Shown: positions 45,516 through 58,610 of the stretch, one piece after another
Position numbering within the stretch: the first letter of the stretch is position 1
Layout: each line of letters begins with the position of its first letter
Source: Pyrocephalus nanus
Taxonomy: Eukaryota; Chordata; Aves; Passeriformes; Tyrannidae
Length of the DNA stretch: 64,000 bases
Direction of reading: 5' to 3'
NCBI GenBank assembly: GCA_038380795.1
Contig: CM076271.1
Span: forward strand, 17,747,001-17,811,000
Translations under genes and position numbers: made by a program
Notes under the pieces: model-generated
What the model saw: the letters and a program-made list of their open reading frames with translations, nothing else
The model's database searches: none
What the model was told of the DNA's origin: nothing

Positions 45516-48199
45516 TGTGCAGTGTGAAGTACGTGATTATTTTAATAACCCCAGGGGCACATGAACGTGGCTTTGCTCAAAGAAAAAAAAAAACAAGAAA
45601 ACAAGCCTAAAAGTATTTACAGTGTTTATAAAACAGTTAGTGCCAAAACAATAATACAGCAAGCATCCTTCTGAGCATAAAAGCAAGGTTAGAAATTAAC
45701 CCAAGAGAACAGACAAAATTAACATCCCCTTAAAAGAATTTTACACCCAGAAGAACCAAAGCTCTGGAGAAATTAAGCTATAAATATGATGGGTGAGCCC
45801 TCATTCCTGCATGCATATTTTCCAGCTCATTTGTGATGACCACACGGTCCTTTTTAGCAACCAGGAAAAGGATGAATGGACAAATTGTCCTTAGTGTACA
45901 ACTGCAAAGTAGTATGGAAGTTGTATACGTTTATCTCAAGTTCTCCATGTGATCCAAGATCACAAAGCAACAATAAAAACAGTAAAAGACAAGTAGAAGG
46001 ACAAACTGCAAGAAATATGTGACTGAGCAATATTTTGTTGAAAGAACAGATTTTTTTCCTTTAACACTGATGTGCTAACACTGTGTTTTTATTTAAAAGA
46101 CAGATGTTTATAAAAAGTTAATCACAGGAACACCCACTTCTGGGGCGCAGGTGTTGGGCATAGCCCAACATGTTTGAAAGACAGAGTGTTAAGTCTGAAC
46201 ATTGTGGAAAAAAAACATGAAAGAAAATAACAGCTTCACAAAAAGCAAGCAACTGTTTGCCATAAAACAAAGTAGGAACATTTAAAAGTGTACAGCCTCC
46301 TCCAAAAACTGTTCAACATCCTCCTGGACCATCCAGCCCACTGCCTGCTACCTCCTCCTCAGAAGAGCCAAGAATAGGCAGCACAAAGATAAAGAAGCCT
46401 CAGTTTTGCCAATAAATATTCCTGGTCACAACAACAAACCTTGAGCTGCTCAGATTTCAGGAAAATATTTTAAACTTTTTCTTTGTCCACCAGAAGGTTT
46501 TAGACTTCAGGTCATTTCTCAGAGTTCGAACAACCCCCATGTCCCTTCTGTTTTAACTTTGAAAAGTTCCAAATTACATGCAGTATTTAACATTTTGTGG
46601 ACTGACAAAGCTGCCAGCTCCCTGCCTTTTCTGGAAAATCAGTTTTTCTTCAATTTTTCTTCCCCCCTCCTTTTTTTTTTTTTGAAAACCAATTAAGAAT
46701 GGGAAAGTTATTAAATGAAATGCAAGCTGTCACCTCCATTTACAGAACAGGACAGGCACTGTTATTTGCTGGAAAGTGGCTGGTCACTGCCTCAGTGCCA
46801 CTAGAGGAGAGCTGAGACTCTTTGAATAACATGGGTGAAAAGAATACTCAATTCTTACTTGTCACAGAAGAACATTGCTTATTTAATTATTTGGGTGTAT
46901 TTACAGATCAAAGTGTATAAACCAAAGAGTTTTATTTCCAAGAGCTGCCACTGCACTGATCCTGTAGCTCACATTTCTGATTTTTTTTTTTGGTGAAAAT
47001 ATGCTAAAAATCACAAAACCAGTGCTAAGAGAGTGCCAGAATTGCTCTATGAAGTTATTTCACTCTGACTGCTCAATAGCACAGTGTAATAGGTTTTTCA
47101 ATACTTTTACAGTCCTTTGTTAATATACATTGTTTCATATAATCCCACTGCAAAACAGTCTAAAGTCAGGGTCGTAGGATGCTTTTGGAAGCAGTTTGAC
47201 CAGAATTTTGCCACCCTGAAGCTGAGAACTCAGAGGATTCTTCAAAACAACCATTCTAATACAGCACAGAACTGGAAACTGCAAATACTGTTTGCTGGTA
47301 CAACCACAAATCCAAACACATTAAAGCAAATCTGGACCATTCACCTCCTATCAAATTAAGAAAGAAACATCTTATATGGTGCTTCTTGCACAGCTGGACT
47401 TAGGACCTGGTGGGCTGCCAGCAGGAAAGGAGTCCTGAGCCAGAGAACAGGGCTATTTGGGAATTTGTTGGAAAATTTTCAGTAGAGAAGCACCACTGTT
47501 TGCATTTTTGCAAGTACACGGCTTCTCTTCTGGTTTGTTTTGGTGTTTTGGTTTTTTTTTCCCAAGGGAAACTGATAAATCACAGACCAGGCTTTCTGCT
47601 TAAAAAGAAGTGAACCTGAGAGTGACCATCAAGCTGGGTCTGTTCCACCAAGTCTTATGGGGCTCTGCTCACCTCACTGATCAAAAATCATTCAAAAAGA
47701 GATATCTAACACAAGAGATATCTCTGGTGCATGAGTTTTGGACCACAGGTTTATTCTGCTGTGCCTCTGTAGAGGGTTCACAAAATCAAGTAATGTAAGA
47801 CAGCATCTCCTGTACACTCTGCAGAACCAACCCCACAGGGTCTCCTGCAAAACAGCCCTTTGGGAACAACTTTCCCCCTTTGCAGCTGTTTAATTTGAAA
47901 TCACAAAACTGCAAAAGGAAGAGCTGAACAGAAGTTGTTCTTCAGGCTTCTTTGATACAAGAGCAAGGATGGAAACCAGCAGTGACGGTGAATAACAACG
48001 CTGAGGATCAGTTATTGGAACAGAGCCTGGGGTTTACTTAACTGCTAATTCTGTAAAATTGAGCTTACTGTGTCTGCAGGAGGCAAAACAAAAGTCGTGC
48101 TGAAGTTTTGGAAGAAATGCTGCTGTTTCTCCTCTCAAAGGAAAAGCCTGCCTGGCAGCACAGGCAGTGCTGGCACTCTCACCTCTCTTCTCACCTCCC

Positions 48200-48345
48200 A
48201 TCCCTGGGAGTGTCCAGGGCCAGGCTGGATGAGGCTTTGAACAACCTGGTCTAGTGGAAGGTGTCCCTGCCCACAGCAGGGGGTTGGAATGAGATGAGCT
48301 TTAAGGTCCCTTCCAACCCAAACCATTCCATGATTCTACGACTCC
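48200..48345 (+). mobile_element. CR1 LINE 3'-end fragment (plus orientation)
   Basis: Reads through the CR1 3' end in the sense direction: 'ccaggctggatgaggctttg', 'aacaacctggtctagtgg', 'tgtccctgcccacagcaggg', 'aaggtcccttccaaccc', then an 'attccatgattctacgac' tail of the short 3' repeat type. It is a strongly 5'-truncated copy lying antisense to RYBP transcription. Confidence 0.95.
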
Positions 48346-49624
48346 ATAAGACAAAACTACATAGCCTGAATTACAGTTTTTCAGATGGTTTCTTGCTCCA
48401 CTATTTTACATTAATAAATAATTTTCTACTAAGATTTTTTTTTTAATGGTCCATTTAAAAAAATAGCCATAAATTAAGAAAAAAGAGGACAATACATCTC
48501 TTCTGCTTAAAACAAAACTTGCAATATGCAATAGATTAAAATGGCATCAATTCCCAATTGCAACATCACCCTAAATTCCAGCTGAACAAAAACAACTGTA
48601 CAACTCCCCTTCTTGCCCTCTCCCCAAGTCTACAGCAGCAGCAGTTAGGTCCATGGCCAGGCATTCCAGACAGGGAACTGCTTCCAATTCATTGACTGCA
48701 TTCGTAGTCAAGCAGTTCTACAGCAGCAGAAAAACTGTGTGAATATACACAAAATCCACAGCCCAAATGAGATGCAACTGTAAATGTAAAAGATCACCCC
48801 AAGCCCAAATTTGAGAAGATGGCCCTGAGATCACAAAATCATTCTGCTTGGGTATGTGACATTCCCTTGGTCATCAATAACTTTAGTTACATATTGCAAG
48901 TGCTGCACAAGCTTCATTTCTAGAAACTTACTGCAACTGCCCTTCTCATGCTATTGACCCATCACTGATCCACTCAGAGCTTCAGTTTAATCCATCACTG
49001 AAAACTCAAATTGGTACTTCAGCAGGTTGTACATCGAAAGGGTAAAATTTAGCATGCAGCTGCTTCTGGTGTTTTCATTTACAGCCATACCTTGCTGCAA
49101 AACACCAAATGTTCCATGATTTACAAGGACTTCCAAAGTTGTTATGGAAAATCCCTGATCTCGGCACAGAATTTACTTGCCTTCGAGCATCAGAATGATG
49201 ATAAAACTAAGGCCATTTGACTTGCTTGACAAAAATAAGCTGCTCTCACTAGCAAAAATTTGAAAACAGTTCATAAAGCTGGCAGCCACCACGATGGTAA
49301 TAAAATACACAGATTTACAACAAAAACAATTACTTAAAATTCTTCTTCCTATTTGACTGTTTATTTAGCTATGTGTAATCCTGAGAAAAGTGAACAGGCT
49401 CAAAACTTCCTGTTGAGTAACCAAGTGCAGTTGGCAGCATCAGGGTATAAATGAGTCTGATAAAAATTTAACATGTAGATTCTCCAAAGAAACTGCTCAT
49501 GGCTATTGTATTATAAATTAACATAACAAAAATCTCAGGAAAAGAATAGTTTAGCAACTCTAGCTAGAGCTAAAAACTGGGAACACCAGACATGGTGTTA
49601 TACAAGTGCCTTACCACTGCTGCC

Positions 49625-49643
49625 TATATATATATATATATAT
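49625..49643. repeat. AT microsatellite
   Basis: About nine TA units in the RYBP upstream intron. Confidence 0.93.
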
Positions 49644-49818
49644 TTCTGTTTCAGGCACTGAAATCTTGAGTAATAACAGAAATTGTCATGTATAGAACAT
49701 CCTTTAATCCAGCTTGACATGTCCCATCTGTGAGCATCTGCCTCCAGGTTTTGGGATACTCAAGTCTCACACTTCAAAATCACAGCAGGAGAGACACCAA
49801 ACTTGGAAAACAAGCAAC

Positions 49819-49840
49819 AAAAAAAAAAAAAAAAAAAAAA
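49819..49840. repeat. A tract
   Basis: About 22 A on the plus strand. The preceding sequence was not recognised as a processed gene or SINE. Confidence 0.9.
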
Positions 49841-50261
49841 GGAGAGATGCTGAGAAAATGAGCTCCCTACCAAAAAAGGATATGTCACTCAAATTCTGAA
49901 GTTGATCTCCTCCCTAAAAGCTTGTATTACAATTAAAATGTAAACCACATTTCCAAAAGCCTCCTTCTTAAAAGTGTGCTATTGGGTAAGCACTAAGAAA
50001 AACCTGTACTTTTCTCTCATGTAGGAAGATTTCTACTGAGCAACTCTCTTGCAAAGTCCCCTTAAAACATGTGGGCTGCTTCGTCAGAGCAAAATTCCAC
50101 TGTGCTTGTATGACACTGGAACACTGTACATTTGAAATGAAGACTTCTCTATCATTTCCCAATCAGGATAAGTTCAGAGAGAAGCAAAATGAGAAATTCC
50201 CATTTCTACAATAGATGCTGAATAGACTCAATAGACCTCAAATCTCTAGGGATGCCATATT

Positions 50262-50278
50262 AAAAAAAAAAAAAAAAA
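50262..50278. repeat. A tract
   Basis: Seventeen A in the RYBP upstream intron; no source element was recognised. Confidence 0.9.
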
Positions 50279-50847
50279 GCCAACTGAGTGAGGCAGTAAT
50301 TTTAATTCAGCTACATCGGACACTGCAGGCTTTACCTAAATGAGAGACCCTGAGTTTTTTCAGCAAGCCAGAACTCCTTTTTATTAGAAGAACCTCAATG
50401 ATATGATTTCCTTTCATATGACAGTGACATTTCAAGAGCCCTTGACCAACCAGGAATGCAGCTTTACGGCAAAGCCCCAGCCTGCAGGAGCTGTGCAATT
50501 TGAGACGGACATCAGGGATGCTCCAGCGTGGGGTGGATGCAGCAGCACAGGGAGCTGGTCCCACTGGTTCCACTAAGTGGTACCCCACCTACTCCTTCCC
50601 ACCTCTGTCCCAGCACAATCTGCAGTGAAAAGGTCACTGCCAAAGGTTTAATGGAAAACCTCCCTGCTCAATAAACCAGCTTGTTTTTCTAAACCCGCCG
50701 AGCAACAAAAGCCGCTCTGGAGGACCACGAGGCAGCAGACATGCGTTTTCAAAAGGCCACCATGTGCTCAGAGGAGCTCTTTTTGCCCATTGTGTTCTCT
50801 GAACACAATGTGATAAGTGAACACAGATGTACAAGTGACATTTCGGG

Positions 50848-50970
50848 GTGTCCGGCTCCATCCCGCACACGCACGCCGTTTCCCGGGAAAGCCGGAGGGG
50901 AAGGGAGGCTGCCGTCGAGAGCTGCTGTTCAAGCACCGTGGGAACAGCACAGCCCGAGAGCGCAGCAACT
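50848..50970. promoter_or_regulatory. CpG-rich patch with 12 bp palindrome in the upstream RYBP intron
   Basis: About 13 CpG in some 120 bp of an otherwise CpG-poor intron. At 50879-50890 it carries the perfect palindrome TTTCCCGGGAAA, which resembles E2F-type (TTTCCCGG) and STAT/BCL6-type (TTCCCGGGAA) sites. A regulatory role is inferred from composition and motif only. Confidence 0.4.
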
Positions 50971-51904
50971 TTTGCTTTCAGAATTATTACTCCTGGGCGT
51001 GAGGAACTGACCCAGATGGTTTCAAAATTTGCCAGGAAACAATATTATAATACTCAGCTCGAAAGCTCGTCCTCCCTCTAACTAGGAAGCCTTAGAAGAA
51101 ACCTGCTTAGTAAACCATTGATTCCCACTTGGAGTACTAGTGGGAGTTATTTATGTGTGCCTACCACGATGTAGGATAGGGCAACTCAACTGCCTGTGTA
51201 AATAAAATTAGCAGAGACCACTCTCCTACACAACAAAAAGCCAGAAATAATTAATTACAACAACAGAAACGTTTCCGAGTTCTCCACAAGCCAACTTCTG
51301 ATCTGTAGATAACAATGATAACTACTTGTCCAGACAAAACTATTATTTTTCAAGACAGTTCTCAGATAAGGCAATCTTGAACCTAAACTACTGCTTTTAT
51401 TGTCCTACCACTGTTTTCACCCTGATGACTATTGTTTTGCAGCTTTGCATATGCTCACATGGTTTGTGTTTATTTGTACACACAAACACACACAACCAAA
51501 CTCCCGAACTACCACCAGTCTGCTACAAGCCCCAAGAAGGGAAAGCAAGCAAATTCAGTTAAGAGTTCTTTTTCCCCCCTCCAAATTCTTCAAAGCAATT
51601 CTCCTGTTCCATCCTAAAGGAGTGGTTAGTCTCACTGAAAACTACCAGTTACACTGTGAACCTGTGCCAGCGGCAAATCACTCCAACTGCCCTGGCACCA
51701 TCATTTAAAGTCATTTTCCATTTAAAGAGTCTCACATCAGCTCCAGCACAGCCTTTCATTACCCATCCCACTTAATACCCACAATCTCTCCACAGCTCAC
51801 TCGCTCGGTCTCCACTGACCAAGCAGCACACAGAGACTGATGTGCGGATTATTGGGATTCCTAATGCTTTCCTCCCCGCTGGCTGAGCGCTGAGCTCTTG
51901 GCAG

Positions 51905-52015
51905 CCTGCCTGACCCGCAACACGTGTGGGTTTGTCAGCCTAATGCACTGTGTCATCTGCACAGTCTCGGGACGGAGCGGACCCAACGGAGCGCACACGG
52001 CAACGGCCGGCGGCT
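51905..52015. promoter_or_regulatory. CpG-rich patch in the upstream RYBP intron
   Basis: A cluster of CpG, including acgtgt, tctcgggacggagcgg and cggccggcgg strings, about 1 kb from the 50848-50970 patch. It includes an E-box-like CACGTG near 51920. No exon was recognised. Confidence 0.35.
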
Positions 52016-55000
52016 CCCAAAACTTCCAGCTGCTGCACTTCCCAGCACTGGTGGGAACGCAGGTACAGGAATGAGTGAGTGTCTGGGTGTTTGCCACTGC
52101 CTGATTTCCGAGAGGCAAGAATGTGGGGTGAGAACAACGGCACCCAGCACACGATCCTTTAATAGAAGGATGGGGAGTCAACACAGGGCTTTCCCGTACA
52201 AAACATCCGTCCTCGCCTGACTGCTGGTTTGCAATGACTCAAAATCCGCACGTCAAGGCTCTGGATCTGAGTGTTTTCTTTTTATACAACCTACCTTCCC
52301 TTGAACTAAATAATGACAGTGAACATTCAGAGATACGGGCTCAAAAATGAGTTGTGACCAGGTCAGTTGTCACTCATTGGTTTAAGGGGTTGTTGCTATT
52401 ATACTGTTCCTATGTCCAGCTATTAGTCAGGGCAGAGAAAAATGAGGCTTGGGCATTTTACTATATGAAAGATATACTGAGGTATTTCCAGGTGTGAGAC
52501 AGTGCATCAGACCTGTAGATCCCGCTGTAAATTCTCACAGGATGAATACACAACAGGAAATACCACACTACGTGCAAATAGCAAATAAATGCAAATTTAC
52601 CATCCTGCGTAACTAAGAGGTGTCATGAAAGTGAAACAGGTTTGCAGATGAATGAAATACAGAAGTCAGTGGAGATCATACTTGGAAATGGAAGAGGACA
52701 ATATGTAGAATACAGCTGAAGTTTCACTTCCTCTGTACAACAAAAGAGAACAGAAAGCTCAAGCACAGCACATGGCACACCCTTTACAACCTCCTCAGAC
52801 AACACACACTGGCCCAGACACACTAAGACTTTCTACTTTATATCTGATGTCAGATTAGAGATATTGTAAATTATCTGAGCAGAAAAACATAAAATTACCA
52901 GTCGCATAACAAAGTACGGGGATTTTTGGACAGCATATTACAAACTTATTTTTGTGCTAATAAACACATAGTAATTATTTTAGAATAGCAAACACAGTAA
53001 CAGAACAAATAAAGGAAAGTCCTGAAAAGCACTACTAAGATGACCAGTTGCACTGGGTTTGGTTCTGGTTTCAGTGTATCACCAGCATCACAATGTCCAG
53101 ACACCTCAGTCTCGAGTGTATCTATTCAGACACCTCTTGGTTAGGTTTATTTCCAGTTAAGTACAGGGGAAGTTTTTTTGAGCTCTGGGACTACAACCCA
53201 CTGGCGATACACATCTACCAGATTAGAGAAATGACTTGCTTCTGGAGATTTACAAAAATGACTCAGTGGGATTCTACGATGTTATGTCGCTTCCTCCTCT
53301 AATTTCTTCCTGGATTGGTGCAGCTAAAAATGCTTATCACCAGAATTTCCAAGTTAAAGCAAGCTAAAAACAGAACTTTGTTTTTACTCGAGCGCATTGC
53401 GGAAAACCGAGTTGAGCAACCACTTCCTAAGGAGCTCATACCCACACTCTGCACCAAAACTGGGGAGTAAAACAGCACAGGGTTTCGGGGTTAGCACAAC
53501 TTTCTGAGCCACCACACGCGCACCAACCATCTCGAGAAAAAACAAGAAATTACTTTCTCATCGCTATCTCTTTTCATAATCTGTGGGGTCACTTAGAGGA
53601 GAAACAAGTGCCGGGATTCAAACCAACACAAAACTTCTCTGTCTGTCTGCACTGCCCATGTGAGACAGTCCTGCCTGCTCCTGACATTAGCTTTCCAAAG
53701 CCACCTATTCCCCCTTGGTGCACCCACAAAGCCAGAGGGGTTGACACCAGTGCAGCAGCAGCAGCTCTGGCACTTTGTGGTGAACAACAGCAAGGAAATT
53801 CATGAGTACTGAAGCCCCTCCATGAGTATTTGCAGCCTGACCTGGACCCCCCATAGTCTATTTAGCTTTAAAAGCCGAGTGGAAACTTAGAGAAACACAC
53901 AGGCTTAAAAGTTCACTACCTGAAACTGGTCACTTCTGGGGGTACACAAGGCAGGAAAAGTTGAAGCAACCACCTTCATGCTGCAATAACACAACTGCTC
54001 ACTTTTCCACTAAGCTTCCTCAGAAGAAATTGAAAGCAATCAAATACCACAGAAAAACACACGGAAATTATCATTATGGCACAAAAACAAAAGCAGAAAA
54101 GCTTTTATGTGCCTTTTAACAAAAGAAAGTCTGGTTTTGAAACATCTGCTTGACTGACTGGAGCCCACGCCCCGAGGCAGGGGCTAGGTTTGGTTTTGTT
54201 TCTGTTTATTTCACAGTTTCCCTGTTTATTCAGCTTCTTTCCTCTGCCGGTGGCAGCCAGGGCAGTGTGGGGCAGGCAGCTTCATCCAAAACCAACAATC
54301 AGCCCTGGATCCCGACAGGCGCTCCACGCTGCTCTCTGAAACGCAGGTAGCTCTGTCCTTGTGAACTGAGATGGAGCTTCAAGTCTTTTCTAAAGGAAAA
54401 GGCTAACAAATCACCTCAGAGCTTCCTTGAAAAGAATTCCTATTTTTTTTCCCCTGAAGTGTCATATTAAGCTCAAAGAAGGGAGTGGAGGTGCAGTGGG
54501 AAAAGCCAATGAGTTACACAGTCAAAGCTCAATGTAGCTTAAATGCTACTTACACAACTGTTAAAAACTACCAGCGTGAGTTGGAAGAGAATTCTCTGCT
54601 GCTTCCTTGGAGGCTGCAGACACTTCCTGGACATGCTGGTACAGTCACCAAAAGTTTGGGAAGCATCTGACTTCTCTGCTTACAGACAAATGCACTTCGG
54701 AGGTGTTTCAGACAATACATCCTTCACTGAAGTTTAACCTCAGTGACACCAATTCCATCAACTTCAAGTGAACCTCTTTTACCTTACACAGGCAATGGAC
54801 TGACTAACTGAGGGATGAGAGCTGAAGGAAGAGTAACATGAACCTTTTAAATACATCTGTAGCAGGAAACCTGGCTAGTGAACATCCTTGGCTCATTTTG
54901 ACATCAACAGCAGTGCTCTTCTACAGGGGTTTCCATGGAAAGGCAGTGTTTTAACAGAGCACAAGTCTTGTTCTACCTCCTTTGGGAATGGTGTGCTTGC

Positions 55001-57115
55001 ATTAAGGTGTAAATCCAGGTTTACCATTCCTCTAATCTCATGTACACCTAGACAGCTTTTCCATCACTGTACTGCACCAACAGTCACCTTTTCTTTACAG
55101 CAGCAGCTAAACCAAGAGTTTTACCAAAGCAGACAGATTCCCATCAAAGTACCTGATAAGTCTCCAGCAGAAGGTATTTCCCAGGAAAACTGGATTGTTA
55201 ATTTAAATGGGTGTTGTCTCAAAGGTTACCATTTCAGTAACTGACATGTAATGACATAAAATACCTGATAAGCTTATAAAAGAAGCTTGAATGATAAAGT
55301 CTACAGATGCTGATCCATTAATGAGCAGCAGACAAAGCATGTCCACACACAGTGCCTGCTGCAACACCAAGACCCAGGCCTTTCACAAGTTATTTCTCCA
55401 CTGCTCCAAAAACAAACAAAACCACCACAGCAGCTTCACAGGCACACTCATCTGCTGCTTTTGTAACACAGGTGCCAGCAACAAAATCCACCTCTGTATT
55501 TTTTTTTTTTAATCAGCAGGAGCTTCAGGTCATTTATTTTCCTTTGCTCTATACACAGGAGAAAATAATGCTCATAAAACAGTCTAAGTTTTAGTCAGAA
55601 TTGTACAGACCATAATGTTCTCCACGCAGTTAAACTATGTTAATCCTATATGCACACACCCTCCACACTGTACACAGATGCACAAACAACCTGCCTGGGT
55701 AACAAGTGCTCAGTGATGAGCAAACCTTCTGGATGCTGCAATACCTGTAATGAGCATTTTACAGAAATCAACAGCAACAGCAGTACTGAGGTCATGACGA
55801 TCTGCTGGTTTAAGTTCAATGATTTCTACAGGAGGATATAAGCTCAGTCTAAATCAGCCCCATGAAGTTAAATAACAGGCTCTCAGACTTGCAAGCCTGC
55901 TTTCAGGGGAACCACACAAAACTGGACAAGTTATTCTGAATACTTCATTCATTACTGCAATCACAGCGTGTCTCAAATTCTTTCAACCTGGCTAAGATAC
56001 TCCTCTATCAGTTGGACTCATTTTTGTACTTATCTAAGCTTCCCCCTTCTCACAACTGTTAGGAGCAAGCCCACCCACTCCACAAGTCTTGCCAGGTAGG
56101 GATCATCCTGATGCCTGAGGACAGAAAACTGGTAGGAAAACACTCCTGGAAAAGCAAGAGACAGTGAAAGAGAGTGAATAACTAACACCTGCCCTCCCAC
56201 TGAAGCACACTAATTATAGAGAATAATTGAACAACTGCTTTCCTTACTCAGGGAGGTGCAGATAAGAGGTATGGGCCTTCTCATACCTCGTATGGGAGTT
56301 TAAAGTGCTCTCAGTTGGCAGCAATGCATAGAAAAAAGTCACCGGCTGTGACAATTAACAGCTTCATTTTAAGTCTCTTTTGTTCAAGTGAGTAACTCTT
56401 CCACTCAGACACTACATGAAACAACCCTTTCTCAAATAAACAGATTTATTCAAGGCACACAGCTAAAACCTGACTGTAAACCCTGTAAGGCTCCTGATGT
56501 TGGGAAGCAGCCACACCGTATTTTAATACCATGGAGTTAAAGGTGCAAAGAGGATGAGGGCTCCAGTGTCCTCCTACAACCCCAGTAATACTCCACTGTA
56601 TCAACTCATGCTTTTATAAAACCAGATTTTCAGGGAAACTCAAAAACAAGGCCATGCACCAGCCTGCAGAGGAAAAGGAGAGATGTCTACAAAAATTAAT
56701 TACTTCAGGACACGCATGGACATGTGGAAAATGACCTAGAACTTGGGCTAAGCAGCAAATCCTCAAATGAGATGTTGTAAAGTAAGGTATGGATAGATTT
56801 CACTTAAGAACTTGTTTACTAGCAACATTCCAGGAAAAATGTGTTTCAATTAACAGACCTATGTTGATTTTATCCACAGTCTGTCCACTCAATCATCATT
56901 TCTTGGAATTGGATGCCTGGTGGGAACTGAATCTCTTTGTGGGAACAGGTGTGAACATTTGCTGGAGCTGTTGCAGTGCTGCCTTACCTCTGCTACAAAC
57001 ACAACACAACCTGCATTAAAACCTCTCTTCATTGAAACATCTCAGTTGTGAGATTTTTGTGCCATTTGCTACCTGAATTCCTCAAAAAAAACAAACCCCA
57101 AAACAACACTTTTTT

Positions 57116-57143
57116 CTATAATACACTTTCTATAATACACTTT
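57116..57143. repeat. 14 bp perfect tandem duplication
   Basis: Two adjacent identical copies of CTATAATACACTTT in the RYBP upstream intron; probably a replication-slippage duplication. Confidence 0.9.
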
Positions 57144-57798
57144 ACACAGTGGCTGCTTGCATAACAAGTATTAGGCAATTTCCCAAATAAATAATACTTT
57201 GGGGGGTGGGGGGGAGAAGATTACAACGTCTTGAAGATTTTCAAGGCTGCAGATTTGGCTTCAAAATCAGAGTCCACAAGACATTGAAAATCTTCCTGAT
57301 AATCACTGCCATCCCATCAGTACCCAAATATCCCATCAGGAACAGTGCCCCACTGGGTATTAATAAATGACAACCTGGCAAATACACAATTTACCAATGG
57401 AGTGCATTCTCTAAAGAAGGTAAAGATTCTGACACCAGCTAAAGAAAAACAAAACCAAATTAATCACCAAAATGCAACTTTATTAACCATCTTCAGCCTG
57501 GAGAACTTTCCCAGAGCAAATATAGTAGCAAAGTATCTCCTGTGGAAAAGAAAAAAGCTCACTAAAACACCGTGCCACTGTGCGATCATCATGAAAGATG
57601 TTTACAGTGTGAGGGCTGTTTGTTTTTTAAACAAGCCCATAGTTTAAGTCACAAACATCTCCTGGAGAGCAAACAGAGAAGTAAAAAATTAAGCCCAAGA
57701 GACAGCACAGAGGAAAATAAGAGAGTGAAGGACTTGTCCAAAAGTCAAATTTTGACAAATAATTTCACTGGCCTGCAAATAATTTTGCTTCTCCTGTA

Positions 57799-57820
57799 TT
57801 TTTTTTTTTTTTTTTTTTTT
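57799..57820. repeat. T tract
   Basis: About 22 T on the plus strand. It generates spurious phenylalanine runs in overlapping reading frames. Confidence 0.9.
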
Positions 57821-58493
57821 GCTTTTTGTGATTTGCCTTTTCTCTGCACTGGTGTTTCAGCCCTGGTGTGTGACACCCAACATTGTCACCGACCCTGCTG
57901 TGCAACAGGAACATCCATCTGCACCAATCCCTGCTCCAGCCACTGCAGCAGCCGGGAATCTCAAACCTCCACCCAGTGCACAATTGAAGCTCTGAATCTG
58001 CACTGGAAATAGGCTGAAAGCAGCAAAGTGATTCAGAAAGTAAAAGAAGCCTTAAATTAACTTTCATTGCAAACTGAAGAGGTCCACTGCAAGCTTCAGA
58101 TCTTGGAGGCCCAGGCAGATTTTCACCAACTTCAGTTGCAAAGCCAGCATCCATCCCACCAGAAACTACTGACATTAAATTGCACTTTCACAACCGGGCT
58201 AATCAGCCTCGTTCCAAACAGGAGCTGCATTTATCTCCTCAGAACAGCAGAGTTTCTTCTTAATTATCCAAGGTCAGTGGCAGTGAACACTGAACAAACT
58301 GACTCAGAGAAGCAAAGTAGATACAAAACTGAAGGGCAGGCAGCCTTACATTTGCTTAGCAGTGGTATCCCATTTTATAACAAATTTTTAGATGTGAGAA
58401 TTACTTTCTAATTAATCACCAATCAATACATTTGATAAGGTACCTTTTTAGAAACAGAAATATTAAGTTCTGTACCAGCAAAATTCTCGCTTT

Positions 58494-58610
58494 TTCATAG
58501 AATCATACAGGTTGAAAAAGACTTTTAAAAATCTGAGTCCAACCACTAACCCAGCACAGCCAGGCCCACCACTAAACCATGTCCCTGAACACCACATCTA
58601 CACATCAACT
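58494..58610 (-). mobile_element. CR1 LINE 3'-end fragment, diverged subfamily (minus orientation)
   Basis: 'tcatagaatcatacaggttg' then 'gagtccaaccactaaccc' and 'ccaccactaaaccatgtccc', the reverse complement of a CR1 3' end of the subfamily whose copies read 'gtccaaccattaacccaaca'. Its substitutions (for example aaagacttttaaaaatc) suggest an older insertion. The inner boundary is approximate. Confidence 0.88.

Noticed and set aside
57572..58012. 146-codon plus-strand frame with a phenylalanine run
   Set aside because: Phenylalanines come from the T tract at 57799-57820; no homology, and it is antisense within the RYBP intron.
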